From Thermoanaerobacter sp049701115 (lineage in GTDB: Bacteria > Bacillota > Thermoanaerobacteria > Thermoanaerobacterales > Thermoanaerobacteraceae), in NCBI RefSeq assembly GCF_049701115.1, contig NZ_JBNATX010000003.1, positions 1 through 64,000 of the forward strand: DNA of 64,000 nucleotides, in the 5' to 3' direction. This document shows, in pieces, positions 15,309 to 23,944 of the stretch (its first letter is position 1; each line of letters starts with the position of its first letter). Both the position numbers and the translations under genes were made by a program. The notes beneath the pieces were generated by a model that was not told the origin of the DNA, ran no database searches, and was given only the letters and a program-made list of their open reading frames with translations.

Positions 15309-16799
15309 TTATTCTGTGTCCCCTGTAGTTCCTCCTTCTGGTGGTACTTGTGAAGGAATATTGCCTATGGGATTAACTGAATCCACAGGCTTTAAATTGC
15401 TACTTGTGTTTCCCTTAGGCATTTTTTTAGTACCCTTTTTTATAACTCCATCAACAGGCTTGTAAAGGTCCTTGTATAGAAATTCTTTTTTCACAAGCTT
15501 CCCATTTTCATAAATCAACCTATAAACATTGACTTTATAGCCTATCTGAGGCTTTATTTCCTCAACTGTCTCGCCCTCTGGAAGATTAGGGTCTTCTACA
15601 TATTTTATTTCAGGCTCATATTTTTCCACGATTTCTGATTGTATATCTACCCATCTGGAAGGGTTTTTTACATGTCCGTAAATATTTATAAAAAGCTTGT
15701 TTCCTTCTATGTAGGACTCTATGTAAATAGGATAATTAGTAGAATTTTTGAATTTCAAGTCCAGTACATCTCCCGAAATGGTAGCATCCTGGCCCGGTGG
15801 AACATACGCAACAGGGAAACTATGGTGATATCTTTCTACAATCGTTATGTCTGCTCTTAACACTGCATTGTAAAGGGTTGTCGCTACCTGGCATATGCCA
15901 CCCCCCAAAGCCGGAACAAGTTTATTGTCGATTATCACAGGAGCCTCTTTATAACCTCTTTCTATCACTCGCGGACCTAAAGCTTTATTCAAAGAAAATA
16001 CCTCTCCTGGTAGTAAAAGAGTCCCATCTATCGCTCGCGAAGCCACCACAAGATTGTCACTTCTGTTTACATCTTCTGCATTAAAAACAGTGGAAAAGGT
16101 GGAAATTCGTCCATTTATTAAATCTAACATGCTTTTTGTAATCTGGGGCAAAATCTTTTTAAAAGCTACCGGCACCTCTATTTTGCTAAATTGCCTTCCT
16201 TCTATAGCAGTCTCAATCTCTTCCAACATTCTTTTGAGAGTTTCCTCCTTATTTACTTTAACTCCTGGTTTTTCTGGAGTTATGCTTTTTACACCCCTCA
16301 CAATTCTTATAGATGCATTTTCAGGGTCTTTATCAATCTTTTCTGCAATTTTTTTAACAAAAGCATCAAGAGCTTTTCTCTCGTAGTGAAGGGACAGAGT
16401 AAAATTCTTTCCTTCTTTCCCTACCGTATAAATCTCTTTTACTCTTTCTAAAATATTTCCCTCTCTCCCTACCTGATAGGCTCTATTTACTGTTTCTTCG
16501 TAATCATAATAAAGTCCTATATCCTCCGATGTAATCTCAAAAAATTCTCCCTCATAGACAGCCATAATAGTAAAATTAGGGATTTTAAACTTCTCTTTTA
16601 ATAAGTTTAAAGCTTCTTCCCTCTCCATCCCCCCCACATCAAGTCCTTCTATAAACACTCCTTTTGCTATATAAGAAGAATTTAAAAGCACATAAAAGTA
16701 AGCGAGAACAAAAGAAAAGGCCACTGCTAATGCCAAAGCAACTATTAAATAAAAATAATTCCGTTTTTTGTTTTTATTGCTTCCACCCTTCGCTTGCAT
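15309..16799 (-). CDS. VanW-family membrane-anchored cell-wall protein
   Basis: This 496-residue protein is anchored by one N-terminal transmembrane helix (about 17-38) with the rest outside. Two peptidoglycan-binding-type segments follow (about 50-230, VFIEGLDVGGMEREEAL), then the VanW domain (about 230-360) with the signature TTLYNAVLRADITIVERYHHSFPV. The C-terminal part (GYKVNVYRLIYENGKLV) resembles a short G5-type module and ends in a Pro/Gly-rich tail. VanW proteins occur in some vancomycin-resistance clusters, but free-standing copies like this are common in clostridia and their function is unknown. No resistance genes lie nearby. Confidence 0.9.
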   Translation of the reverse strand: MQAKGGSNKNKKRNYFYLIVALALAVAFSFVLAYFYVLLNSSYIAKGVFIEGLDVGGMEREEALNLLKEKFKIPNFTIMAVYEGEFFEITSEDIGLYYDYEETVNRAYQVGREGNILERVKEIYTVGKEGKNFTLSLHYERKALDAFVKKIAEKIDKDPENASIRIVRGVKSITPEKPGVKVNKEETLKRMLEEIETAIEGRQFSKIEVPVAFKKILPQITKSMLDLINGRISTFSTVFNAEDVNRSDNLVVASRAIDGTLLLPGEVFSLNKALGPRVIERGYKEAPVIIDNKLVPALGGGICQVATTLYNAVLRADITIVERYHHSFPVAYVPPGQDATISGDVLDLKFKNSTNYPIYIESYIEGNKLFINIYGHVKNPSRWVDIQSEIVEKYEPEIKYVEDPNLPEGETVEEIKPQIGYKVNVYRLIYENGKLVKKEFLYKDLYKPVDGVIKKGTKKMPKGNTSSNLKPVDSVNPIGNIPSQVPPEGGTTGDTE

Positions 16800-16897
16800 C
16801 TATTTCTCTCCCGCCTTTAATTTTAATTCTCCTTTTTAATATATGACAAATTTCTCCTAAATACAATTAATTATTTCTTAAAAAAATTACACAAATA

Positions 16898-17548
16898 TTA
16901 ATTTTTTTTCTTTTTAAAGTACAAGCAAAAATTTTTAACAGGACACTCATCGCATTTGGGTTTCCTTGCCGTACATATGTTTCTACCGTGGTGAATGAGA
17001 AGGTGATGAGAAATCGACCACAAGTCTTTGGGTATAATTTCCATTAATTGTTTCTCCGTTGTAAAAACATCATCACTGTCAGCAAGTCCTATTCTATTTG
17101 AAACTCTAAAAACGTGAGTATCAACGGCTATAGCATCTTTTGCAAAAGCATTGCTCAAGACCACGTTGGCAGTTTTTCTGCCCACCCCCGGTAAAGTCAT
17201 TAATTCTTCAAGAGTATCAGGCACTTTTCCATTGTACCTTTCTTTAAGAATCTTACAAGTTTCAAGTATGCTTTTTGACTTGTTTCTATAAAGGCCACAC
17301 TCCCTTATCTCTTCTTGAAGTTCCTCTGGAGTCAACTCCAAAAAATCTTCTGGAGTTTTATACTTTTTAAAAAGCCGTTCTGTAATAATATTCACTCTTT
17401 TGTCTGTACATTGCGCCGATAGAATAGTGGCAATCAAAAGTTCGAAAGGGTTTGTAAATCTAAGTCCGGATTTTGCATTAGGATATGTTTTTTTTAAAAT
17501 TTCTATCACTTTTAAGGCCTCTTCTTTAGATATTCGCACTTTCCTCAC
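16898..17548 (-). CDS. nth: Endonuclease III (DNA glycosylase/AP lyase)
   Basis: Nth removes oxidised pyrimidines from DNA and cuts the abasic site. The helix-hairpin-helix LPGVGRKTANVVL holds the catalytic lysine, and VDTHVFRVSNRIGL holds the catalytic aspartate. Four cysteines at 192, 199, 202 and 208 (spacing 6, 2, 5) bind the [4Fe-4S] cluster. The 216 residues are complete. Its GTG/ATG start overlaps the queG stop by four bases, so translation is coupled. It is the third gene of a lon-like/queG/nth operon driven by a sigma-H-type promoter. Confidence 0.98.
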   Translation of the reverse strand: MRKVRISKEEALKVIEILKKTYPNAKSGLRFTNPFELLIATILSAQCTDKRVNIITERLFKKYKTPEDFLELTPEELQEEIRECGLYRNKSKSILETCKILKERYNGKVPDTLEELMTLPGVGRKTANVVLSNAFAKDAIAVDTHVFRVSNRIGLADSDDVFTTEKQLMEIIPKDLWSISHHLLIHHGRNICTARKPKCDECPVKNFCLYFKKKKN

Positions 17549-18666
17549 CTTTCTAATCTTTGTAAAGCCTCCTCCATCATCTTTGCAGCAAAATCATCTT
17601 TCTCATCTTTAAGAGCCTTCCTTATCTCCTCCAGCGCTTTATCTTCTTCTTCCAGGTAAGATAATGCCCAGGCACTGTAACCCCTTAAAAGAGGGCTTTC
17701 AGATTTTAAATGTTTTTTTATATGTTCTACACAGTCTCGATTTTGTAAGTTAACACAGGCAATTATTGCATTTCTTATTATAACATTTTTCCCCCTCCAA
17801 GAAGAAGCGGTAGGCCCAAAAATTTCTCTAAACTCTTTATTGGTCATGTTCAAAATTCGAAGAAGACTATATCTTGGCAAAAGATTAGTAGGTAAAAATT
17901 CTTCCCTCTTAACCTTTTTAGCCCTTTTGTTAAAAGGACAAACTTCCTGACACGTATCGCAACCGTAAATCCTTCTTCCTAATTTTTTCGAAAGTTCTTC
18001 CTCTATTTTCCCTTTCTTTACTGTTATAAATGAAAGGCACTTGTTGGCATTAACTAAATAGGGCTTTTCTATAGCTTTTGTGGGACAAGCCTTTATACAC
18101 AAATCACAATCACCACACTTCGATTCTTGAGGAGTATCCGGTTCAAAATACTTGTTTATCAGGATTTCTCCTAAGAAAAGATAAGAACCATATTCTTCGT
18201 TTATTATAAGTCCATTTTTGCCAAACCATCCTATTCCAGCATGGTAAGCTATAGCTCTCTCCAAAAGAGGATTATTATCTACAAGAGAAACCATATTTGC
18301 CTCGGGACATTCAGATTTCAAGAATTCACATAGATTTCTCATCTTTTCCCTTAAAATCAAGTGATAATCTCTTCCCCAACTGCTCTTTGAAATTATGCCA
18401 AAATTTTTATCAAAAACTTTTATCTCGTATTCTACATTGTAAGACAAGGCTATGGAAATTATGCTTTTGACATCTGACAAAATAAATTCAGGAGAGACCC
18501 TCTTATCAGGGTTTCTCTCCTCAATAGAACATTCATAACCCCATTTTTTTCTTTCCTCTAAAAAAAACTTATATTTCTTAAGACAATCGGCTGGAGCAAA
18601 ACCTATTAAATCTATCCCTATACTTTTAGCAAAAGCTTTTACTTCTTCTTTTTTTATACAGCTCAC
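17545..18666 (-). CDS. queG: Epoxyqueuosine reductase QueG
   Basis: QueG carries out the last step of queuosine synthesis in tRNA, using cobalamin and two [4Fe-4S] clusters. The cluster motifs are CGDCDLCIKACP and CDTCQEVCPFNKRA. The N-terminal half contains the cobalamin-binding fold with the family segment AYHAGIGWFGKNGLII. The C-terminal 70 residues resemble HEAT-like repeats, as in the long Bacillus form. Translation begins at a GTG that overlaps the stop codon of the upstream protease gene as GTGA. The length of 373 residues is normal. Confidence 0.95.
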   Translation of the reverse strand: MSCIKKEEVKAFAKSIGIDLIGFAPADCLKKYKFFLEERKKWGYECSIEERNPDKRVSPEFILSDVKSIISIALSYNVEYEIKVFDKNFGIISKSSWGRDYHLILREKMRNLCEFLKSECPEANMVSLVDNNPLLERAIAYHAGIGWFGKNGLIINEEYGSYLFLGEILINKYFEPDTPQESKCGDCDLCIKACPTKAIEKPYLVNANKCLSFITVKKGKIEEELSKKLGRRIYGCDTCQEVCPFNKRAKKVKREEFLPTNLLPRYSLLRILNMTNKEFREIFGPTASSWRGKNVIIRNAIIACVNLQNRDCVEHIKKHLKSESPLLRGYSAWALSYLEEEDKALEEIRKALKDEKDDFAAKMMEEALQRLER

Positions 18667-21023
18667 TTTCTCTCTCCTTTGTCTTCTTTTCTATTTGTAA
18701 GAAGTTCATAATAGTATTTTAATTTGTCATAAGCCCTTTTATAAATTTCTTCAAAACTTTTCCCTGTAAGTATTTCCATACCTTCTTCTACCGTCTTTAC
18801 ACTGTATATGTGAAAAACCCCTTTTTCCACTGCTTCTACTACCTCATCCGATAAAACCAAATTGGATACATTCTGGTAAGGAATTATAACGCCCTGCTCA
18901 CCCGTTAACCCTTTTTCCTTGCATACCTTATAAAACCCTTCTATCTTATAAGTAACTCCTCCCACAGGCTGTATCTCCCCAAATTGGTTCACCGAACCAG
19001 TAACAGCTATTCCTTGTTTTATAGGAACATCTGAAAGACTTGACAAAAGAGCATAAAGCTCTGTAGAAGAGGCACTATCTCCCTCTACTCCCTCGTATGA
19101 CTGCTCAAAGACGATTCGTGCAGACAAAGTAAGAGGAAAATCCTTCGCAAATTTGCTCCCTAAATATCCTGTAAGTATCATGACACCCTTATCATGAATT
19201 CTCCCACTCATTTTGGATTCCCTTTCTATATTCACTACTCCTTCTTCTCCAGGATAAGTTGTTACAGTTATCTTCGATGGTTTGCCAAATTGATAATCTC
19301 CTAAATCGATAACGGCCAATCCGTTTACCGCTCCCACTCTTTCACCAGTAGTTTCTATCAAGTAAATATCTTTTTTAAAATACTCTAATATTTTCTCTTC
19401 TAATCTGTTTACCCGTTTTATTTTTTCTTCGATAGCTTTCTTTACATGAGTTTCTTTTACGATTTCACTTCCTTCTATATTGGCCCAAGCATCTGCCTCG
19501 TAAAGTACCTCTACGATCTCATTAAATCGGGTAGTCAACTTGTTCTGATCCTCAGAAAGCCTGGTACCATACTCTATAACCTTAGCAACAGCAGTCTTGT
19601 CAAAAGGCTTCAGATTATCCTCAAGACAGTGGGTTTTTATAAATGAAGCCAATTTCTTTATATTTTCCTCATTAAACTCCATCTCTTCGTTAAAATCTAC
19701 TTTTACCTTAAAAAGCTTGCCAAAATCTTCATCATAATTGTAAAGAAGATAATAAAGATAAGGAGTACCTATCAACACTACTTTTACTGAAAGCCTTATT
19801 GGTTCCGGCTTTAGCGATGAGATAGACAAAAATCCGTACTGTGAAGAAATATTTTCAATGATTATTTTCTCTGTCTTTAAAGACCTTTTTAATGCATCCC
19901 AGGCAAAAGGATATGAAAGGACATCCTTTGCCTGCAAAATCAGATAACCACCATTTGCCTTATGCAGAGCACCAGCTTTTATTTTAGTGAAATCAGTTGT
20001 GGCAACTCCAAAATCACTTTCGTACTCTATATTCCCTACCAAATTATTATAATTAGGATTGTATTCAAAAACAACAGGAGCACCTTCTGTATTACTATTG
20101 TCAACAAACAAGTTCACCATGTATTTCTTAAGAAAACTTTTATCCTTTCTTAAGAAAGGGAAAGGAGTACCATCGCTCTCTGAAGTCTTGAAACTATCAA
20201 TATTATCCAAAATATCTTTTTTAACACTTTCCAGATAATTGATGATATTTTCATATTCAGCATATTTAGATTTTAACTCATCGATTAAGTGCCCTACAGC
20301 AAAAAGACCTATATCATTGTCAAGTTTTTTGATCTCTTCCCTCGCCTGTTTATCTAAAAGCTGCATTTCCTTCCACACCTGCATAGCTTTTACTTCAAAT
20401 TCTGCTGCTCTTTTTTCAATGGACTTTCTTACCTCTTCATCCAGCTCCTGAAACTCCTCCTGACTTATCTGCCTTCCGTCAATCACAGGAATACTTATAA
20501 GTCCTGTTCTTGTATCCTTCAAAATGAAACCATACTCTCTTGCAAGCTCATTTAAACTCTCCAAAAGCTCATTCTTTTTCTCTTGGTATTTTTTTACTAT
20601 CTCTCCCTTCTGTACCTCATAAGAATCCGACTCAAAAGCTTTAGGCACATCTTTTTGAAGCTGTTCTACAAACTCTTCCATATCTTTTTTAAACTCTTTC
20701 CCAAGCCCAGGCGGCAACTCTATTGCAACAGGTTGAGAGGGCTTTTCAAAATTGTAAACATAAATCCAATCATTAGGTTTTTTTTCTTTTCTAGCAACTT
20801 CTTTTATGTAAGTGGCAGCAAAGCTCGTTCTTCCTGTGCCTGTGACACCCGTTATAAAGATATTGTAACCCTTTTGTTTAACTCTTACCCCGAAGTCCAT
20901 GGCTTCCTGAGCCCTATCCTGTCCTATTATTCCCTTTAAAGGTGGAAGGTCCTCCGTGGTCTCAAAACCCAAAATTTGAGGATCTACATACTTTTTTAAC
21001 CTCTTTGGTTCCAGTCTTTCCAT
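18663..21023 (-). CDS. Lon-like ATP-dependent protease (AAA_32/LonB type)
   Basis: The protein combines an AAA-like domain with a C-terminal Lon protease domain. The P-loop (about residues 59-67) reads GVTGTGRTS, with arginine in place of the usual Walker lysine. A long coiled-coil insertion spans roughly residues 150-260. The Lon catalytic dyad is Ser650 in GDSASS and Lys693 in GGVTYKIEG. There is no N-terminal Lon substrate domain. The ATG at 21021-21023 has AGGGGTG upstream and gives 786 residues. It heads an operon with queG and nth and is preceded by a sigma-H-type promoter, suggesting expression at the transition to stationary phase. Confidence 0.9.
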   Translation of the reverse strand: MERLEPKRLKKYVDPQILGFETTEDLPPLKGIIGQDRAQEAMDFGVRVKQKGYNIFITGVTGTGRTSFAATYIKEVARKEKKPNDWIYVYNFEKPSQPVAIELPPGLGKEFKKDMEEFVEQLQKDVPKAFESDSYEVQKGEIVKKYQEKKNELLESLNELAREYGFILKDTRTGLISIPVIDGRQISQEEFQELDEEVRKSIEKRAAEFEVKAMQVWKEMQLLDKQAREEIKKLDNDIGLFAVGHLIDELKSKYAEYENIINYLESVKKDILDNIDSFKTSESDGTPFPFLRKDKSFLKKYMVNLFVDNSNTEGAPVVFEYNPNYNNLVGNIEYESDFGVATTDFTKIKAGALHKANGGYLILQAKDVLSYPFAWDALKRSLKTEKIIIENISSQYGFLSISSLKPEPIRLSVKVVLIGTPYLYYLLYNYDEDFGKLFKVKVDFNEEMEFNEENIKKLASFIKTHCLEDNLKPFDKTAVAKVIEYGTRLSEDQNKLTTRFNEIVEVLYEADAWANIEGSEIVKETHVKKAIEEKIKRVNRLEEKILEYFKKDIYLIETTGERVGAVNGLAVIDLGDYQFGKPSKITVTTYPGEEGVVNIERESKMSGRIHDKGVMILTGYLGSKFAKDFPLTLSARIVFEQSYEGVEGDSASSTELYALLSSLSDVPIKQGIAVTGSVNQFGEIQPVGGVTYKIEGFYKVCKEKGLTGEQGVIIPYQNVSNLVLSDEVVEAVEKGVFHIYSVKTVEEGMEILTGKSFEEIYKRAYDKLKYYYELLTNRKEDKGERK

Positions 21024-21055
21024 AAAAACACCCCTAAGATTTTTTATAATAATTA

Positions 21056-21084
21056 CTATTCGACAATAAATCAATTTTTCCTGC
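21056..21084 (-). promoter_or_regulatory. Sigma-H-type promoter of lon-like/queG/nth
   Basis: On the minus strand GCAGGAAAA (21076-21084) and GTCGAATAG (21056-21064) are separated by 11 bases and match the Bacillus sigma-H consensus at 17 of 18 defined positions. It shares spacing and the same -10 with the two dnaG promoters. Confidence 0.7.
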
Positions 21085-21121
21085 TTTTCTCCAAAAATAT
21101 CATATAGGCTGAGGAAAATCC

Positions 21122-21352
21122 TCAGCCCTCTTTGTCGTCTATCTTACCATCTTTTTTATCCATCTCTTTTTCTGCAAACTTTATCATCTTTTTTACCATA
21201 TTTCCACCTATTTTACCTACTTCTCTTGTGGTCATGTTCTCCCAACCACGTTTTTCGACATCGTCATCTAAATGTAATTCTTCAGCCACTTCTTGCTTTA
21301 AAGAATCTAATTCATCTTCGGCTTTAGGGTATAATTTTTTTCTCTTCCCCAT
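21122..21352 (-). CDS. Small acid-soluble spore protein, alpha/beta type
   Basis: This 76-residue protein matches the clostridial alpha/beta SASP pattern. These proteins coat DNA in dormant spores and are cut by the Gpr protease at germination. KQEVAEELHL fits the Gpr cleavage region, and MTTREVGKIGGNMVKKMI fits the DNA-binding signature usually read as LTSRQ-GxxGGxMVKKMI. The lysine- and glutamate-rich tail is longer than in Bacillus proteins. A GGAGGGG site precedes the ATG. Expression should depend on sigma-G in the forespore, but I could not identify a convincing promoter. Confidence 0.85.
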   Translation of the reverse strand: MGKRKKLYPKAEDELDSLKQEVAEELHLDDDVEKRGWENMTTREVGKIGGNMVKKMIKFAEKEMDKKDGKIDDKEG

Positions 21353-21411
21353 AGAACCCCTCCAAAATTCTTTTTAAATTTATTTTACCCTAAAGCCATA
21401 CCTAAATACAT

Positions 21412-21436
21412 GAAAAAACCCGGAAAAATCCGGGTT
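21412..21436 (-). terminator. Terminator of the ferredoxin gene
   Basis: The stem AACCCGGA/TCCGGGTT is followed on the minus strand by a T-run; its first arm overlaps the ferredoxin stop codon. Confidence 0.88.
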
Positions 21437-21623
21437 ATGCCTCTTTAATAGCTTCAGTTGGGCAAGAACTCATTGCATCTCTAACACAGTCTTCCAAATC
21501 TGCTGGAACTTCATCCACAATTGCGTGAGATTTGCCATCCTCATTCCAATCGAAGACATCTGGACACATGTCTATACAAACTCCGCAAGCTATGCATTCA
21601 TCCTGATCTACATATACTTTCAT
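21435..21623 (-). CDS. Ferredoxin, single [4Fe-4S] cluster
   Basis: A 62-residue electron carrier with cysteines CIACGVCIDMCP near the N-terminus and a distant CP at about residue 55 (SSCPTEAI), the pattern of monocluster 4Fe-4S ferredoxins of Bacillus and thermophiles. The strongly acidic composition is typical. It is a single-gene unit with its own terminator. Redox partners cannot be deduced from neighbours. Confidence 0.95.
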   Translation of the reverse strand: MKVYVDQDECIACGVCIDMCPDVFDWNEDGKSHAIVDEVPADLEDCVRDAMSSCPTEAIKEA

Positions 21624-21704
21624 TATACTTACCTCCCAAAATTTATTATGTAAAATTTTACGTATACATTATACCATTCCTTCAACTTTTCTTCAATAGA
21701 TTCC

Positions 21705-21740
21705 AAAAAAAATTAAGCTGCTGCATCATGTCGCAGCAGC
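21705..21740 (-). terminator. Terminator overlapping the HTH gene stop codon
   Basis: GCTGCTGC (minus strand) pairs perfectly with GCAGCAGC, followed by TTAATTTTTTTT. The first arm encodes the last Ala-Ala-Ala residues and the loop contains the TGA stop, so the terminator is built into the end of the gene. Confidence 0.9.
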
Positions 21741-22388
21741 TATCAGGTCTTTTAAAAAATTATTTAAAAGATGTATATCTTTTTGATCAAGTTCATTCAG
21801 ATGCAACTGAAATCTTCTAATATTCTCAGAAAGCACCTTGTCCACATCGGTTTTTATTTTATTGTAAAGCAAGACACCCAGTACCGTTCCACCAAACAAG
21901 ACCAATGTGGAAGCCGGATTTACGCAAGTTAAAATATTGCTTTCCAAATTCTGAAGAGAAAGCCCAGATATCATTCTCAATTTTAACAAAAAAGCAGCAA
22001 TAGCATAAGCGCAAAACTCCAGCGGCTTTGTAGCATGAAACATGCCATTCAATAATTCTTCCAGGGAAGTATTTTTTCCATTCTTAACTTTGCTTATCAA
22101 GTTTTCCTTAAGGTTTTCCCACTCGTTTGTAGAAATTTTATCAAAAAGTTGGTACGCTTTTTCTGTCGGAATAAATCTTACCACGGATCTACCCTGGCTT
22201 TTCCCTTCCTCTAAGTAATATTCTGCTTCTAAATATTCCCCTTTTTCGAGTTCTTTTAAAATATCATACGCAGTCCACCGGCTGATTCCCATCTTTTCAG
22301 CCACATCACTATAATGAATAGGTTCTTTTTTTTCATCATAAAGTTCGACCACGATCTTTAAAAATTCCCTTCTCCTATTTGTAAGCAT
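21726..22388 (-). CDS. Winged-helix transcriptional regulator, unknown family
   Basis: I do not recognise the full-length family. The first 60 residues form a winged helix-turn-helix (HYSDVAEKMGISRWTAYDILKELEKGEYLEAEYYLEE). The rest (about 70-220) has a helical region with a hydrophobic stretch at 158-176 (NPASTLVLFGGTVLGVLLY) that might be buried or membrane-associated. The arrangement suggests an effector-binding or membrane-linked regulator. It lies just downstream of a radical SAM gene on the same strand but has its own promoter, which includes an inverted repeat that may be its operator. Confidence 0.75.
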   Translation of the reverse strand: MLTNRRREFLKIVVELYDEKKEPIHYSDVAEKMGISRWTAYDILKELEKGEYLEAEYYLEEGKSQGRSVVRFIPTEKAYQLFDKISTNEWENLKENLISKVKNGKNTSLEELLNGMFHATKPLEFCAYAIAAFLLKLRMISGLSLQNLESNILTCVNPASTLVLFGGTVLGVLLYNKIKTDVDKVLSENIRRFQLHLNELDQKDIHLLNNFLKDLIAAAT

Positions 22389-22405
22389 CTTTGCACCTCG
22401 TCCTT

Positions 22406-22431
22406 AAAAGTAATGGACCACATTAACTTTT
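22406..22431 (-). promoter_or_regulatory. Inverted repeat upstream of the HTH gene
   Basis: AAAAGTAATG (22406-22415) and CATTAACTTTT (22421-22431) form an inverted repeat with one bulged base and a five-base spacer. It lies between the -10 element and the start codon of the regulator, a typical place for an autoregulatory operator. Confidence 0.5.
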
Positions 22432-22457
22432 ATATGAAAATTCGACAACATTGTCAA
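22429..22457 (-). promoter_or_regulatory. Promoter of the HTH gene with TGTCGAA in the spacer
   Basis: On the minus strand TTGACA (22452-22457) and TATAAA (22429-22434) are 17 bases apart. The spacer contains TGTCGAA (22441-22447), identical to a Spo0A box. No AGGA-type -35 element precedes it, so a sigma-H reading fits poorly here. Confidence 0.7.
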
Positions 22458-23806
22458 GCTTCTTTTTTCACTGCCATTCTTACTGCCATTTTTTCCTCCC
22501 AAATTTTATCGGCCACTTTGCCCCAGTTATCGGCTACAACTCTCAAATCCTCATACAAATTTTCTATATGAGATGCCGGACTGTTTTCTGTATGTTTTGC
22601 TTTGGATTCTCTGACAATTTCTAGAAGTTTTTCAGGGTTATCAATGAGAGGGCAAGGTCTTAGATGATTTGGATTAAAAGGCTGTCTCTTTCTATAAGCT
22701 TTCATTATAGGAGATTGTAAGGCCTCTAAAAGACTCACATCTTTTATATTAACATTGGAGTAGTGAATAAAAGCACAAGGTTCTACTTCACCTGCTGCAT
22801 TTATGTGTAAATATCTTCTACCTCCCGCAATGCATCCTCCGCTGTATTCCCCGTCATTCCAGAAATCAATTGCAAAAAGTTCCTTTGTAGCTCTTATGTA
22901 ATTTATTCGCTCGTACATATACTTCCTCTGCTCAGGTGTTACCATAAAATTAATGTCTGGATCCCTTCCAACTGGCACATAAGTAAAATACCATGCAAAA
23001 GCTGCTCCCTTATCTATCATCATGTCTACAAATTCATCGCTTGAAACTTCTTCCACATTTGTTCTCGTATAGACAGTAGAGTATCCAAAGAGAACTCCAT
23101 TTTCCCTCATTAAATCCATTGCTCTCATAACTTTGTCAAAAGTACCCTTGCCTCTTATCGCATCGTTCGATTCTCTAAAGCCATTAATGCTTACTGCAAA
23201 AGTTATATTGCCCACCCTCTTTACCTCTTTTATCATGTCCTCATCGATCAAGGTACCATTTGTAAAGAGGTGGAATACCTGATTTTTATGCTTTTCAGCA
23301 AGCTTTATAATGTCTTTCATGCGAAGGGTAGGTTCTCCACCTGACAGTACTATAAAGTAAACTCCCAATTCTTCTGCCTCTGTGCATACCCTATCCATCA
23401 CTTCAAAAGGTAGGTTGTGAGGTTTATACTGGCCTGCCCAACATCCTACACACCTCAGATTACATGCTTCTGTCGGGTCCATTAAAATCGCCCACGGAAT
23501 GTTTATATCGTATTTTTCTTCCAATTCTTTCTGCTTTGGAATACCTTTAAGACCCGAATAAATGAAAAAGTTTACTCCCAGAGTCTTTATTATGTTCTTA
23601 TCGATTCTCTTAAGTAGCTTCACAGCATATCTGTACCAATTACTGTTTTTATCATCTAAAAACCTTTTAACTTGCTCTATCTGCTGCTTGTGCTGGGGCA
23701 TCACTGCTATTTTTGAGAGCAAATTCGCTATGGCATCTAAGTTTTTCTCCGGGTCTTTTTCAACATAGTTTATAATGGCACCCACAATAGGGTCAAGAAC
23801 ATTCAT
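22454..23806 (-). CDS. Radical SAM enzyme with SPASM-like C-terminus
   Basis: The 450-residue enzyme has an N-terminal helical domain of about 100 residues, then a radical SAM core with the cluster motif CNLRCVGC at C115, C119 and C122, the SAM-binding SGGEPT, and a C-terminal cysteine-containing part (GGCIAGGRRY, EPCAF, RPCPLIDNP) resembling auxiliary-cluster domains. The ATG at 23804-23806 has GGGGAGGG seven bases upstream. The substrate is unknown. Co-location with the HTH gene may be functional. It could modify a peptide or a lipid; neither is shown by the sequence. Confidence 0.85.
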   Translation of the reverse strand: MNVLDPIVGAIINYVEKDPEKNLDAIANLLSKIAVMPQHKQQIEQVKRFLDDKNSNWYRYAVKLLKRIDKNIIKTLGVNFFIYSGLKGIPKQKELEEKYDINIPWAILMDPTEACNLRCVGCWAGQYKPHNLPFEVMDRVCTEAEELGVYFIVLSGGEPTLRMKDIIKLAEKHKNQVFHLFTNGTLIDEDMIKEVKRVGNITFAVSINGFRESNDAIRGKGTFDKVMRAMDLMRENGVLFGYSTVYTRTNVEEVSSDEFVDMMIDKGAAFAWYFTYVPVGRDPDINFMVTPEQRKYMYERINYIRATKELFAIDFWNDGEYSGGCIAGGRRYLHINAAGEVEPCAFIHYSNVNIKDVSLLEALQSPIMKAYRKRQPFNPNHLRPCPLIDNPEKLLEIVRESKAKHTENSPASHIENLYEDLRVVADNWGKVADKIWEEKMAVRMAVKKEA

Positions 23807-23944
23807 CTCATAACCCTCCCCTTTTATTTTCCCCAAAAAATCAAATTGACCCAAAAAACCCAAATTCCATTTCAAGCATATTATACCACTTCAAAAATAA
23901 TATTTCAAGGACATCTATTCTATTTTATGCAAATCTTATGTATT

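Noticed and set aside
15797..16084. Plus-strand reading frames opposite the VanW gene
   Set aside because: They lack ribosome sites and recognisable motifs, while the minus-strand frame has clear family signatures throughout.
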